DNA from: Candidatus Poribacteria bacterium
Lineage (GTDB): Bacteria; Poribacteria; WGA-4E; WGA-3G
DNA length: 9,671 nt
NCBI GenBank assembly: GCA_028818995.1
Contig: JAPPMR010000099.1
Location: 1-9,671, forward strand
Reading direction: 5' to 3'
Shown here one piece after another: positions 1-7,411 of this stretch (the stretch's first letter is position 1; every line of letters starts with the position of its first letter). The notes under the pieces are model-generated. The model saw only the letters and a program-made list of their open reading frames with translations, did not search any database and was not told the origin of the DNA. Both the position numbers and the translations under genes were made by a program.

Positions 1-390
1 GTCTACGTTTTCCCACAAAGAACTGAGCGAAAGTCGAATGTGCCAGCACCAAATTTAGACAATTTACAGATAGATGCTATTCCTTTAAACATGCCGACTA
101 TTAATGAACCAACTCAAAACGCTACCTTCCTAAAAAAAGTTGAGCCAATATATCCTGAATCTGCTCGTGCCACGCACCAAGAGGGATTAATCGTTCTTGA
201 AGCCACCATAGGCATAGATGGGAAAGCGCAAAACATACGTGTCGTTGAGGTTAGAAAAATTAGTGGTCTTGGTTGTGAAGAAGCAGCAATTCAAGCACTC
301 AAATCGTCGTTATTCACACCAGCGATGCAGGGCAAAACAGCCGTTAGTCAGCGCCTTCGCATTCCGTATCGTTTTAGTTTGAAAAGCTAA
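1..390 (+). CDS. TonB C-terminal domain protein, 5'-partial
   Basis: The reading frame is open from base 1, so the gene most likely starts outside the window; a GTG at 40 is the first in-frame candidate start but is probably internal. Counting from that GTG, residues about 32-113 look like a TonB C-terminal domain (PF03544 type): PIYPESAR at 36-43, a conserved Gly at 49, VLEATIGIDG at 52-61, EAAIQALKSSLFTPA at 81-95 and the closing strand IPYRF at 108-112. In this family the domain sits in the periplasm and either contacts outer-membrane TonB boxes to pass on proton-motive energy, or is a module of another envelope protein such as a BlaR1/M56-type sensor. The membrane anchor expected at the N-terminus is not visible, so the full architecture is unknown. 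There is no ExbB/ExbD gene beside it. The family call is solid; the role is open. Confidence 0.8.
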   Translation, partial: VYVFPQRTERKSNVPAPNLDNLQIDAIPLNMPTINEPTQNATFLKKVEPIYPESARATHQEGLIVLEATIGIDGKAQNIRVVEVRKISGLGCEEAAIQALKSSLFTPAMQGKTAVSQRLRIPYRFSLKS

Positions 391-475
391 TCTGTTTTAA
401 ATATATTCCCCTGAACTTACCATCAATGTGATGCGGCAATCTCTCCTTATTTTCTATCATTCATTCAAATATCAC

Positions 476-504
476 TTGCCTTCTAAACGGATTCATTCTA
501 TACT
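476..504 (+). promoter_or_regulatory. Putative sigma70-type promoter for the SDR gene
   Basis: In the 147-base gap between the TonB-domain gene and the dehydrogenase gene there is TTGCCT at 476-481, a 17-base spacer, and TATACT at 499-504. The match is 4/6 to the -35 consensus and 5/6 to the -10. Transcription would begin near 511, leaving a leader of roughly 27 bases that contains the ribosome binding site. The rest of the gap (391-475) is AT-rich and shows no gene or convincing terminator. Confidence 0.45.
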
Positions 505-524
505 TTTCTATATCTTCGTTCATT

Positions 525-530
525 AGGAGA
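525..530 (+). promoter_or_regulatory. Ribosome binding site deciding a GTG start
   Basis: AGGAGA lies seven bases upstream of the GTG at 538-540. This supports the GTG as the true start of the dehydrogenase, and the Rossmann fold begins right after it, as expected. Confidence 0.75.
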
Positions 531-537
531 ATAATCT

Positions 538-1287
538 GTGAATATTCAACTTTCAGGCAAGGTAGCGGTTATAACTGGTGGCTCCACAGGTATTGGCGCG
601 GCAACTGCCATCGCTTACGCTGAAGCAGGTGGGAAAGTCGTTCTTGGAGATATTAATGAGGCTGATGGGCAAGAAACCTCAAAAGCGATTGTAAGAAACG
701 GTGGAATAGCAAAATTTTGTCGCACCGATGTTACCTCCGAAACCGAAGTTGCCCAACTCATAAAAATTGCAGACGAAGCGTACGGACGAATTGACACATT
801 GGTAACTTCTGCTGGCGTGCTACGCGGTCCAAGCGTCCGAATTGAAGATTTTGAGGAGTCTACCTTCGATTCAGTAATTGATGTAAACCTAAAAGGGACT
901 TTTTTTGCGCTCAAACACGCAGTTCCCGTAATGGGCAGAAGTGGTGGGGGTGTTATCCTCTGTATTGCTTCAGGAGCGGGAGTTCGCGGTGGAAGTTCCT
1001 CAGTGGCTTACGCTTCAAGTAAAGGAGGCGTAAACGGTCTTGTGATGACTGTAGAAGGCCAAGTTGGGTCAAACATTCGCATGCACACAATATGTCCAGG
1101 TGGACTTGCTACACCGCTCAAACTTGGGCAAATTGCTGAATCAGCAAAGCGAGATGGAAATGATCCAGAGGCTGCTGTTGAAAGTGCGCTGAAATCACTC
1201 GGTGATCCTGCGGGTGTTGCCCGAATACTGACGTTCCTTGCTTCTGACGAGGCATCTTACATTCGTGGGCAGATTTTCACAAGATAA
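538..1287 (+). CDS. Short-chain dehydrogenase/reductase (SDR), short C-terminus
   Basis: A 249-residue classical SDR, a cytoplasmic NAD(P)-dependent oxidoreductase acting on an alcohol or ketone; the substrate cannot be told. The nucleotide-binding motif TGGSTGIG is at 13-20. Asp38 at the end of the second strand favours NAD(H) over NADP(H). DV at 64-65 contacts the adenine in this family. The usual NAG motif is replaced by TSAG at 90-93. The catalytic tetrad is complete: Asn117, Ser145, Tyr158 and Lys162 (YASSK). PGG at 187-189 matches the PG motif. The oddity is the end: after the expected FLASDEASYIRGQ the protein stops at IFTR, without the VDGG segment and last strand of the family, about 8-10 residues short. 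Neither other forward frame restores that motif. It has its own promoter and ribosome binding site and runs convergently to the polysaccharide genes, so a functional link to them is not implied. Confidence 0.9.
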   Translation: MNIQLSGKVAVITGGSTGIGAATAIAYAEAGGKVVLGDINEADGQETSKAIVRNGGIAKFCRTDVTSETEVAQLIKIADEAYGRIDTLVTSAGVLRGPSVRIEDFEESTFDSVIDVNLKGTFFALKHAVPVMGRSGGGVILCIASGAGVRGGSSSVAYASSKGGVNGLVMTVEGQVGSNIRMHTICPGGLATPLKLGQIAESAKRDGNDPEAAVESALKSLGDPAGVARILTFLASDEASYIRGQIFTR

Positions 1288-1311
1288 TTGGTTTAAATAG
1301 TTTTTGGAACG

Positions 1312-1674
1312 TTAACAACTTGGGTTTAGCGCGTAGTCAAAGTTCAACCACAAACTTTTTGAATAGCGGTAGAAAAAGACTGGAAATATACCTGAAACAA
1401 CAACCCATATTGCAAAATTGACCAGAAAAGGGATAGATGTGAAGACACTAAAGATAAAGTAACCCGGAAAAGCAAGGAAAACTGTAGCGCCATAATTGAT
1501 ATACATTGCACCGATAAAATATCCTTGCTCACGTTCAAACTTTAAATCGCATTCAGGACAATTGGAAAACATCGTGAACCGTTTTTCAAAGAGTGAACCA
1601 TCCTCACATCGTGGACACTTGAGTCCAAAACTGCATCGCATAATCTTTTTGAGATTTCCAAAGGTTAGTTTCAT
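1312..1674 (-). CDS. DUF983 family membrane protein
   Basis: A 120-residue protein matching the DUF983 family (PF06170 type), whose biochemical role is unknown. Residues 20-42 hold two CxxC pairs (Cys20-Pro-Arg-Cys23 and Cys39-Pro-Glu-Cys42) that could form a zinc ribbon. The family-typical stretch FEREQGYFIGAMYINYG at 46-62 follows, then hydrophobic segments at about 59-79 and 83-102 that should span or dip into the membrane. It starts 19 bases after the stop of the sugar transferase gene and is the last gene of the leftward cluster, so it is probably cotranscribed. Its ribosome binding site is weak. Its 3' end faces the dehydrogenase with 24 bases between them. Membership in the cluster suggests an envelope role, but the family also occurs in unrelated contexts, so a function in polysaccharide synthesis is only inferred. 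Confidence 0.85.
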   Translation of the reverse strand: MKLTFGNLKKIMRCSFGLKCPRCEDGSLFEKRFTMFSNCPECDLKFEREQGYFIGAMYINYGATVFLAFPGYFIFSVFTSIPFLVNFAIWVVVSGIFPVFFYRYSKSLWLNFDYALNPSC

Positions 1675-1693
1675 AAATGCGTTCTAATGAAAG

Positions 1694-2353
1694 TTAATAG
1701 GTGTTGTCATCCCAAAAGACTTTGAACGTCCGTAGCAATATTTTGAAGTCGTTCCATAGGGACAAATTCTCAATATATTCCAAATCAACAGGAATTCCTT
1801 CTCTGATTGACCCACGGCGGCGCGGACTCAACTGCCACAGTCCAGTCATTCCTGGACGCACGAGATGACGTTGATTTTCCCAATCTTCATAATTCTCAGC
1901 GAGAAACGGCATTTCTGGACGTGGACCGACAAGACTCATTTCCCCTTTTATCACATTAAATAATTGAGGCAATTCATCTAAACTGGTTTTTCGAATCCAT
2001 TTACCAACAGCGGTAATGCGGACATCTTCTGTTGAATCAGGTTTTTCTGAATAGGAGGGTGTATCAATATGAAGACTTCTAAACTTGTGAATGACAAAGA
2101 GTTTATTATTTATTCCGACCCGTTTATGGGAGAAAAAAATCGGTCCCCGCGAGGATAGTTTAATCAGTATTGAAATGAGAATCATTAGTGGAGCAAATAT
2201 AAGGATCAAGAAAAATGCTGCCACAAAATCAAGTAAATATTTTCCTCGCTTTGCGTAAAAGGAAGAAAGTCTTTCAACTGAAGTCTGTGCTGTGTCGTTC
2301 ATATATGCAAAGTTAGGTTTGGAGACGCTAAATTTTATTGGCAAATGTGCCAT
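1694..2353 (-). CDS. Phosphoglycosyl transferase (bacterial sugar transferase)
   Basis: A 219-residue enzyme of the small monotopic phosphoglycosyl transferase family (PF02397; PglC, WcaJ and WbaP catalytic domain). These enzymes move a sugar-1-phosphate from a UDP-sugar to undecaprenyl phosphate on the inner face of the cytoplasmic membrane, the first step of capsule, exopolysaccharide or O-antigen units. Visible marks are a hydrophobic re-entrant helix at about 39-65 broken by Pro55, KFRSL at 90-94, the catalytic Asp126-Glu127 pair within SLDELPQLFNV, VGPRPE at 142-147, and RPGMTGLWQL at 166-175. It lacks the extra N-terminal membrane domain of WcaJ-type long forms. AGGA with nine bases of spacing supports the ATG at 2353, although Met18 is possible. 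It follows the GT4 gene by 31 bases. Which sugar is used cannot be read from the sequence. Confidence 0.93.
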   Translation of the reverse strand: MAHLPIKFSVSKPNFAYMNDTAQTSVERLSSFYAKRGKYLLDFVAAFFLILIFAPLMILISILIKLSSRGPIFFSHKRVGINNKLFVIHKFRSLHIDTPSYSEKPDSTEDVRITAVGKWIRKTSLDELPQLFNVIKGEMSLVGPRPEMPFLAENYEDWENQRHLVRPGMTGLWQLSPRRRGSIREGIPVDLEYIENLSLWNDFKILLRTFKVFWDDNTY

Positions 2354-2384
2354 TATCCTTGATCCTACCCCAAATTAGTAGATT

Positions 2385-3506
2385 TCATTTTTTCTTCTGT
2401 AGTTTTTCAAAAACGTCAATATATTGTTTCGCAATATGATCCCAATTGAATCGTTTTCGTATCTGTTCAGGAGCGCGCCGACGGAAGTCGTCAACCTTCT
2501 CTGGATTCTGCTCTAATGCATCTATCTCAATTTTGAGAGATTCTGAATTCTTGTCAAAGAGCACGCCGTAAGTACCACCTTCCAAGACTTCATGGTTGAA
2601 CGGTGTATTGAGTGCTAAAATACAGTTAGAAAATCCTAACGCCTTCAAAATGGAAGGATTGATGCCGCCAAATTGATGCCCGTGAATGTAAGCGAAGCAA
2701 TGATGGTGAAGTTCTTTTATATGTTCTGAACTATCAATATGTCCTAAGAAAATTACATTTTCATTGGCGATATTTTTTAATTTATCTAAAAATTCATTTT
2801 CAAGTTTGTTGCCTTTATAGTCTGCCCCACCAGCTATAGCAAGTTTTTTCTTGCTATTTGAGTTAACAAATGCTTCTAAAATTATATCTGCATTATTATC
2901 GGGTACAAGACGACTCGCGATCAGATAGTAATTCCGTGATTCAAGCCCATAACTCTCAAGTATCTCAGGATGCTCAGATGGCTCAATGTTTGCTCCGTAA
3001 GCAATATATGTAGTCTCAGCACCTAATTCTTCAAGGTAAAGTCTTTTCATTTCTTCGGCATCGGTAATCACAATTGGGAACGCAGAAGTAGCCATCTTTG
3101 CTGCCCACTTGAAGTAGACCGCGCCTAAACCTTTCCACTTTGGACGAAGCCATTCCATTCCATCAACGTTGATAACAGCACTTTTTCCAACAATCCGGAA
3201 AAACCAACCAAAGGGCCCATTGCCTGCGTTCCAAACAAGAATGGCATCAGATGGAGAAAACGAAGCGTGTAAAGTTGCTAATAAACTGTGGCTAAGAGTA
3301 CTAAACATCTTATGTTCAATGCTGGGTAAGTAGATTAACTTGATACCTTTCCATTCGCTCGGTCTCTCTTTAAAAACTGCTTTTCGGCAATAGACAGTGA
3401 CCTCATGTCCCGCTTCTACCCAGCGGGGTGCAAGTTCACCCATGATGGTCTCCAACCCACTATAAGTTGCTGGAAGACCCCGAATGCCCAATACGCGAAT
3501 TTTCAT
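2385..3506 (-). CDS. GT4-type glycosyltransferase with DUF1972 N-terminus
   Basis: A 373-residue GT-B fold glycosyltransferase. The N-terminal half matches DUF1972 (PF09314), found in rhamnosyltransferase-like enzymes of capsule and exopolysaccharide loci: GIRGLPATYSGLET at 7-20, the NAGNGPFG loop at 93-100 and VINVDGMEWLRPKW at 111-124. The C-terminal half has the GT4 nucleotide-sugar site: ASRLVPDNN at 197-205 and GHQFGGINPSILKALG at 276-291. It should add a sugar to the lipid-linked unit begun by the neighbouring phosphoglycosyl transferase. Position 288 is Lys where GT4 enzymes normally carry the second Glu of the EX7E motif, which may alter donor binding. GGAAGG close upstream supports the ATG at 3506. 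The 155 bases separating it from the Wzi-like gene hold no clear promoter or terminator. Donor and acceptor are unknown. Confidence 0.92.
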   Translation of the reverse strand: MKIRVLGIRGLPATYSGLETIMGELAPRWVEAGHEVTVYCRKAVFKERPSEWKGIKLIYLPSIEHKMFSTLSHSLLATLHASFSPSDAILVWNAGNGPFGWFFRIVGKSAVINVDGMEWLRPKWKGLGAVYFKWAAKMATSAFPIVITDAEEMKRLYLEELGAETTYIAYGANIEPSEHPEILESYGLESRNYYLIASRLVPDNNADIILEAFVNSNSKKKLAIAGGADYKGNKLENEFLDKLKNIANENVIFLGHIDSSEHIKELHHHCFAYIHGHQFGGINPSILKALGFSNCILALNTPFNHEVLEGGTYGVLFDKNSESLKIEIDALEQNPEKVDDFRRRAPEQIRKRFNWDHIAKQYIDVFEKLQKKK

Positions 3507-3661
3507 CCTAAATCCTTCCGAATGATACCAAGATAAGTCTATAAGACAATTTCTTTGATGCGATAACCAACATGAATCTTCATTAAAAATGCTATTCTAA
3601 TTGAGGTGTGTAATTCCACTTTGAATAGTAAGGAACAACTGCGAACTTTTCAGGTTACGAC

Positions 3662-5290
3662 TTAAAATCTATAAAGTGCTTTTGCTTGGATTTCGTTCCC
3701 AGTTTCATGTACATTTTGACGATTTTCGAGATTTCGCCTCCAAATCCTTGCCCACTCACCGTAAAACGAATAATGACCAATAACAACCCAATTAAAACCT
3801 ACTTTTAAGCGATGCTCACTTTCTGTTATCCCAGAGAGTGGTGTCCATACATCATCTTTCGGTGCATCAGGTGGATGATTTTTGTCTATGTTTCCTTCAC
3901 CGTGGCGTTCAAGTTCGTAGCCAAAAACGGTTTCCAACTTATCTGTAAAACGTCTGCGTAGTTCGATCCATAGATTATCTGCATCAGAACCGATATGATG
4001 TCCAACAGGTGTAGTGAAATGTTTATAAACGTTTGCAGGATTGACGTGTGTATAGGCGTATTGGTTTATAAAAGTGTATTCGGCGTGGAAATCAGTGTCT
4101 GTTAGTCCAAAGGGGTCCGTAAAATAAATTCCGCCAAGGATACCAAATTTCGTATCCCAATGTTTAAAACTGACAGCAGGGTTCCCATCGTCAACCATCA
4201 ACTCACCATATATTTCAAAATTATCTACAGGACGTAACCGAAAATCAACACTGACAAATACGTTATCGCCACTACCAGGGGCACGACTGTCTGCCCGCGA
4301 TATAGTTTGCTCGTTTATGAAATATATGTTAACAGGATTCAAATATCCAGGTTCAAACCGATTGCCATAGATAACGACCTCCGATATTCCAAAACCAAAT
4401 CTATTCCAGTAATATCCTTCAATTCTGTGGCCTGAAATATATTTTTCATTGATGTCTTCCGACATGTCTTCTAACACACCAGTGAATGCTGTAAATGATA
4501 TAGTTTTGTAGTTAGTTTGAAATTTCACCATATCCATTGCTAAAGGGTCAGAGGAAATCAGCAGGTTTCCATGATAGCCAGGTCCCCATTGGAGATTGTC
4601 CTGACCGAATTGCAACTCAAACCAAGGAAAATTAAATTTGAGATAATTATTATTCGCAATTCTGTTTCTAAGTTTTCCTTCCAACTGTCTATGCTTTGAT
4701 TCGTCAGCAAAGACATCGTTAAAAAAGTCCCCATACAACGATCTATATGCTATGTCTCCAGAAAAAGCAAAACTATCCTCAAACTGTCCATATAGATGTG
4801 GATACAGTGTAGTAACGTGCATATTCCCTTCAACGTTAGGGACTTCGGACACATTATCAACTAAACGTGTGATCTCTTGGTGTCCAACCCGTAAATCAAA
4901 GGAGATACGAGAGGTAGAGTTGTCAGTAAGTGTGCCCAAATGTAATCGTCGATTGGGAGGGGTTTGCGTTCCAGCTTCTGAGTAAAAGGCTAATAAGTCC
5001 TTTAAGCGTTTCTGGTCGTTAACGCTCAAAGTCAGTTCACCTCTATCAAGTTTTTGAGACACTTCTACCAGCAATGATGCAACCTGTTTCCGTGTAAACG
5101 GTAAAGAACCCCGCGTCACACCCGACACCACACGTTTATTAAGTAAACGATGAATAAAGCGGTAGGTTTCAGTATTAAAATCGGATATATCTGGATTAAG
5201 GGGGACATTTATAAGCGATGCAGCATCGGCACGTGAAAAAAAACAGAAATTGACAACTATGCAGAATATAAGAAAGATTCTAAAAAACAT
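3662..5290 (-). CDS. Wzi-like capsule assembly outer-membrane protein
   Basis: A 542-residue exported beta-barrel of the capsule assembly Wzi family (PF14052 type). In E. coli, Wzi is an outer-membrane barrel that binds group 1 capsule and anchors it to the surface. Residues 1-23 form a Sec signal peptide: a hydrophobic core, then ADA before the likely cleavage at Ala23. Residues about 25-105 form a helical region. The family signature lies near FGQDNLQWGPGYHGNLLISS at 228-247. The remainder is rich in alternating aromatic strands and ends in Tyr-Arg-Phe, as outer-membrane barrels do. The ATG at 5290 is chosen over an upstream in-frame TTG at 5326 because GGAGG lies ten bases before it and the signal peptide then starts at once. 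It begins 38 bases after the sulfatase stop. This family also occurs in loci without group 1 capsule, so the exact polymer is open. Confidence 0.85.
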   Translation of the reverse strand: MFFRIFLIFCIVVNFCFFSRADAASLINVPLNPDISDFNTETYRFIHRLLNKRVVSGVTRGSLPFTRKQVASLLVEVSQKLDRGELTLSVNDQKRLKDLLAFYSEAGTQTPPNRRLHLGTLTDNSTSRISFDLRVGHQEITRLVDNVSEVPNVEGNMHVTTLYPHLYGQFEDSFAFSGDIAYRSLYGDFFNDVFADESKHRQLEGKLRNRIANNNYLKFNFPWFELQFGQDNLQWGPGYHGNLLISSDPLAMDMVKFQTNYKTISFTAFTGVLEDMSEDINEKYISGHRIEGYYWNRFGFGISEVVIYGNRFEPGYLNPVNIYFINEQTISRADSRAPGSGDNVFVSVDFRLRPVDNFEIYGELMVDDGNPAVSFKHWDTKFGILGGIYFTDPFGLTDTDFHAEYTFINQYAYTHVNPANVYKHFTTPVGHHIGSDADNLWIELRRRFTDKLETVFGYELERHGEGNIDKNHPPDAPKDDVWTPLSGITESEHRLKVGFNWVVIGHYSFYGEWARIWRRNLENRQNVHETGNEIQAKALYRF

Positions 5291-5300
5291 GTGTTTTCTG

Positions 5301-5305
5301 CCTCC
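5301..5305 (-). promoter_or_regulatory. Ribosome binding site of the Wzi-like gene
   Basis: GGAGG on the minus strand lies ten bases upstream of the ATG at 5288-5290. It decides that start against the TTG at 5324-5326, which has no comparable site and would put 12 extra residues before the signal peptide. Confidence 0.75.
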
Positions 5306-5328
5306 AAGGAAAAAAAATGAAATCAATT

Positions 5329-7398
5329 TTATTTGAGAATTGTCATTCGGCGGATTGCTTTTACCTTACCAGCGTTGAGTGAATAAAAATAGATGCCATT
5401 TGCGACCGATTCTCCAGTGGAATTACACCCATCCCAATGTGCTGCTTTCGTTTTACTCCGATAAGTGCCAGCAGTTTGAAATCCCATATTTAGTTTTCTA
5501 ATAATTTCACCTTTCAGATTATAGATTTCAATGTCTACATCTGTGTCTCGTGCCAAATCGTAGGGTATCCACGTCTCTGGATTGAAAGGGTTAGGAAAAT
5601 TCGGAAGAAGGGTTGTTTTTTTAGGGGTTACGGTGTTAAACAGTGCTTCTAAGTTCGCAATTCCACGGCGAAAAACGGTGGAGCCGTCGTCTACTTGATA
5701 TGCTTCAGTTAGCCATTCAGAAATGCTACCAACATATTCTTGTGTAACAGAAGTTGCGGATGCTGATGCAAGGCAAGATTCCCCTAAATGCGAAGCGACA
5801 TATAACAAATCTATTATATTAACCTTTCCATCCTTATTTACATCAACCTTCGGATGCTCTGGAGTCTCCGTTCCAAAACTGTTTGAAACTAAGAGTAAAT
5901 CTCGGACATCAACGATACCATCGTTGTTTATATCCCATGGTAGTGTCTGTGGGACAGAGACTTGTTCTGACACATCCGGCAGAGCCGCTTGCCAGCCTGC
6001 ATGGAGTCGTCCACTGAGCTGTGCCACAAGTTCCTTATTTTCTGGTAGATTCGCAATATTGGTTGTTTCATTTGGGTCGGCATGATAATTATAAAGTTCT
6101 ATCCCATTTCGACCACTGTTTCCCCACTCAGTGTATCTGTATTGCTCTGTCCGTATGGAGTTTCCTGTGCTCCGCCCTTTTTGGCTAAAAGCAGCAGTTT
6201 TCCACGTACGGGCCGGTTCTTCTATGATTGGCATCATGCTTATGCCTTCTAACTGTGACGGTATTGAAATTTGGCATGCTTCACACAATGTCGGATAGAT
6301 GTCAACAAGTTCAGCAAGTGCATCCGTTTTTGCGCCCTGATGAGGCTGCCCTGGCACACTGACAATCAACGGAGAGCGGACAGATACTTCAAATAGCGTG
6401 TTTTTTAACCATTTTCCATGTTCTCCAAGATGAAAACCGTGATCGCCTACCAAGACAATGACTGTATTTTCGGTTAGTCTAAGAAGGTCAAGGTGGTTTA
6501 GGACATGTCCAACCTGTGCATCCGTAAAACTTGTTGATGCAGCATACGCTCGAATCAATTCTAACGTTTTCGCTTCCGAGAGAGGCCCTTCATCGGGGAT
6601 ATCTTGGAAGTCTCTGAATCCCTTGAAATTGCCGTCGGTAATAGATGGGGCATAGTTAGGCAGGTCGGAGGAAGATGGGAGATTAAAAGACACATCATTA
6701 TATAATTCATAATACTTTCTCGGCGCATAGAAAGGCAAATGAGGTTTGCGAAAGCCAACTGCGAGAAAAAAACGATTGTTTTGAATTTCTTCCAAAACCT
6801 CAATTGCGCGTTTGGCAGTTCTCCCATCTCTGAGTTCGTCGTCTTCAACATCAAGTGCCTGCCAAGAAGATACCGAGGATCTATTATCGTAAGAACTCGG
6901 TTGTGTCCACGAGGGCACACTCCACGAGTAAGCATCATCTTGCCTTTCCAGATTTTGTGCAACTTTACCAATTGATTGTGTATGATACCCAGAAATTTTA
7001 AAGTGCTGTGGGAGCGTCACAGCGTTCGGTAGATTTTCCCTAAATCCTGTTGAGTTGGAAAACACTCCCGTTGTGTTAGGTCTTAGTCCGGTGAGAATTG
7101 ATGTCCGGGATGGATGGCACAAAGGATTTTGACAATAAGCGCGGTTGAAAAGTGTGCCTCGTTGGGCAAGCCTATCAATATTGGGCGTGTGCATCTCTGA
7201 ATGTCCATAGCACCCAAGTAGTGGGCGCAGATCATCAACGATGAAAAACAAAACATTATATTGACAATTGGCATTTGCCTTGAGTTTGGGTAAAGGTCCT
7301 ATCGTGAAAGCGGCAGCACCTACCTTCAAACTTGTTGACAAGAAATCTCGTCGAGTATATGGTTGAAAAAGTGTTTTTTGCTGTTTGTCGTTTTTCAT
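5329..7398 (-). CDS. Tat-exported iduronate-2-sulfatase-like sulfatase (copy A)
   Basis: A 689-residue type I sulfatase, most like iduronate-2-sulfatase (family S1). The order is: Tat signal TRRDFLSTSLKVGAAAF at 15-31; sulfatase domain about 46-470; two dockerin-type calcium loops with ligands Asp489/Asn491/Asp493/Asp500 and Asp519/Asn521/Asp523/Asp530; a linker at about 555-595; and a FlgD-like or T9SS-like C-terminal sorting domain from about 599 to the end. Cys94 in CHPSR is the residue converted to formylglycine, which needs a maturase not encoded here. Asp55, Asp56, Asp319 and His320 should bind calcium, with Arg98, Lys145, His220 and Lys332 around the sulfate. Position 148 is Gln, where copy B and human IDS have an active-site His, so activity or specificity may differ. 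AAGGA seven bases upstream supports the start. The likely substrate is a sulfated uronic-acid-type glycan, but this is inferred. Confidence 0.93.
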   Translation of the reverse strand: MKNDKQQKTLFQPYTRRDFLSTSLKVGAAAFTIGPLPKLKANANCQYNVLFFIVDDLRPLLGCYGHSEMHTPNIDRLAQRGTLFNRAYCQNPLCHPSRTSILTGLRPNTTGVFSNSTGFRENLPNAVTLPQHFKISGYHTQSIGKVAQNLERQDDAYSWSVPSWTQPSSYDNRSSVSSWQALDVEDDELRDGRTAKRAIEVLEEIQNNRFFLAVGFRKPHLPFYAPRKYYELYNDVSFNLPSSSDLPNYAPSITDGNFKGFRDFQDIPDEGPLSEAKTLELIRAYAASTSFTDAQVGHVLNHLDLLRLTENTVIVLVGDHGFHLGEHGKWLKNTLFEVSVRSPLIVSVPGQPHQGAKTDALAELVDIYPTLCEACQISIPSQLEGISMMPIIEEPARTWKTAAFSQKGRSTGNSIRTEQYRYTEWGNSGRNGIELYNYHADPNETTNIANLPENKELVAQLSGRLHAGWQAALPDVSEQVSVPQTLPWDINNDGIVDVRDLLLVSNSFGTETPEHPKVDVNKDGKVNIIDLLYVASHLGESCLASASATSVTQEYVGSISEWLTEAYQVDDGSTVFRRGIANLEALFNTVTPKKTTLLPNFPNPFNPETWIPYDLARDTDVDIEIYNLKGEIIRKLNMGFQTAGTYRSKTKAAHWDGCNSTGESVANGIYFYSLNAGKVKAIRRMTILK

Positions 7399-7405
7399 AA
7401 CCGCA

Positions 7406-7411
7406 TCCTTA
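7406..7411 (-). promoter_or_regulatory. Stop/ribosome-site overlap between sulfatase copies B and A
   Basis: On the minus strand TAAGGA joins the TAA stop of copy B (7409-7411) to the AAGGA site of copy A (7406-7410), seven bases before its ATG. The two genes are 10 bases apart, which points to cotranscription and probably coupled translation. Confidence 0.7.

Noticed and set aside
421..433. Small hairpin CATCA-ATG-TGATG after the TonB-domain gene as a terminator
   Set aside because: The stem is only five base pairs, is AT-rich and has no following T-run.
3522..3549. Minus-strand TTGTCT - 16 bases - TATCAT resembling a promoter before the GT4 gene
   Set aside because: Transcription would start near 3515, inside the GGAAGG ribosome binding site at 3514-3519, leaving no usable leader. 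It is more likely chance in AT-rich DNA.
3572..3583. Palindrome ATGAATCTTCAT in the wzi-GT4 gap as an operator or terminator
   Set aside because: Five-base arms with a two-base centre are expected often by chance in such AT-rich sequence, and no second copy was seen.
5324..5326. In-frame TTG as the start of the Wzi-like gene
   Set aside because: It has no good ribosome binding site and would add 12 residues before a clear signal peptide, while the ATG at 5290 has GGAGG at proper spacing.
5777..5932. Dockerin loops as proof of a cellulosome
   Set aside because: Dockerin-like pairs are widespread outside cellulosomes, and no cohesin or scaffoldin is visible in the window.
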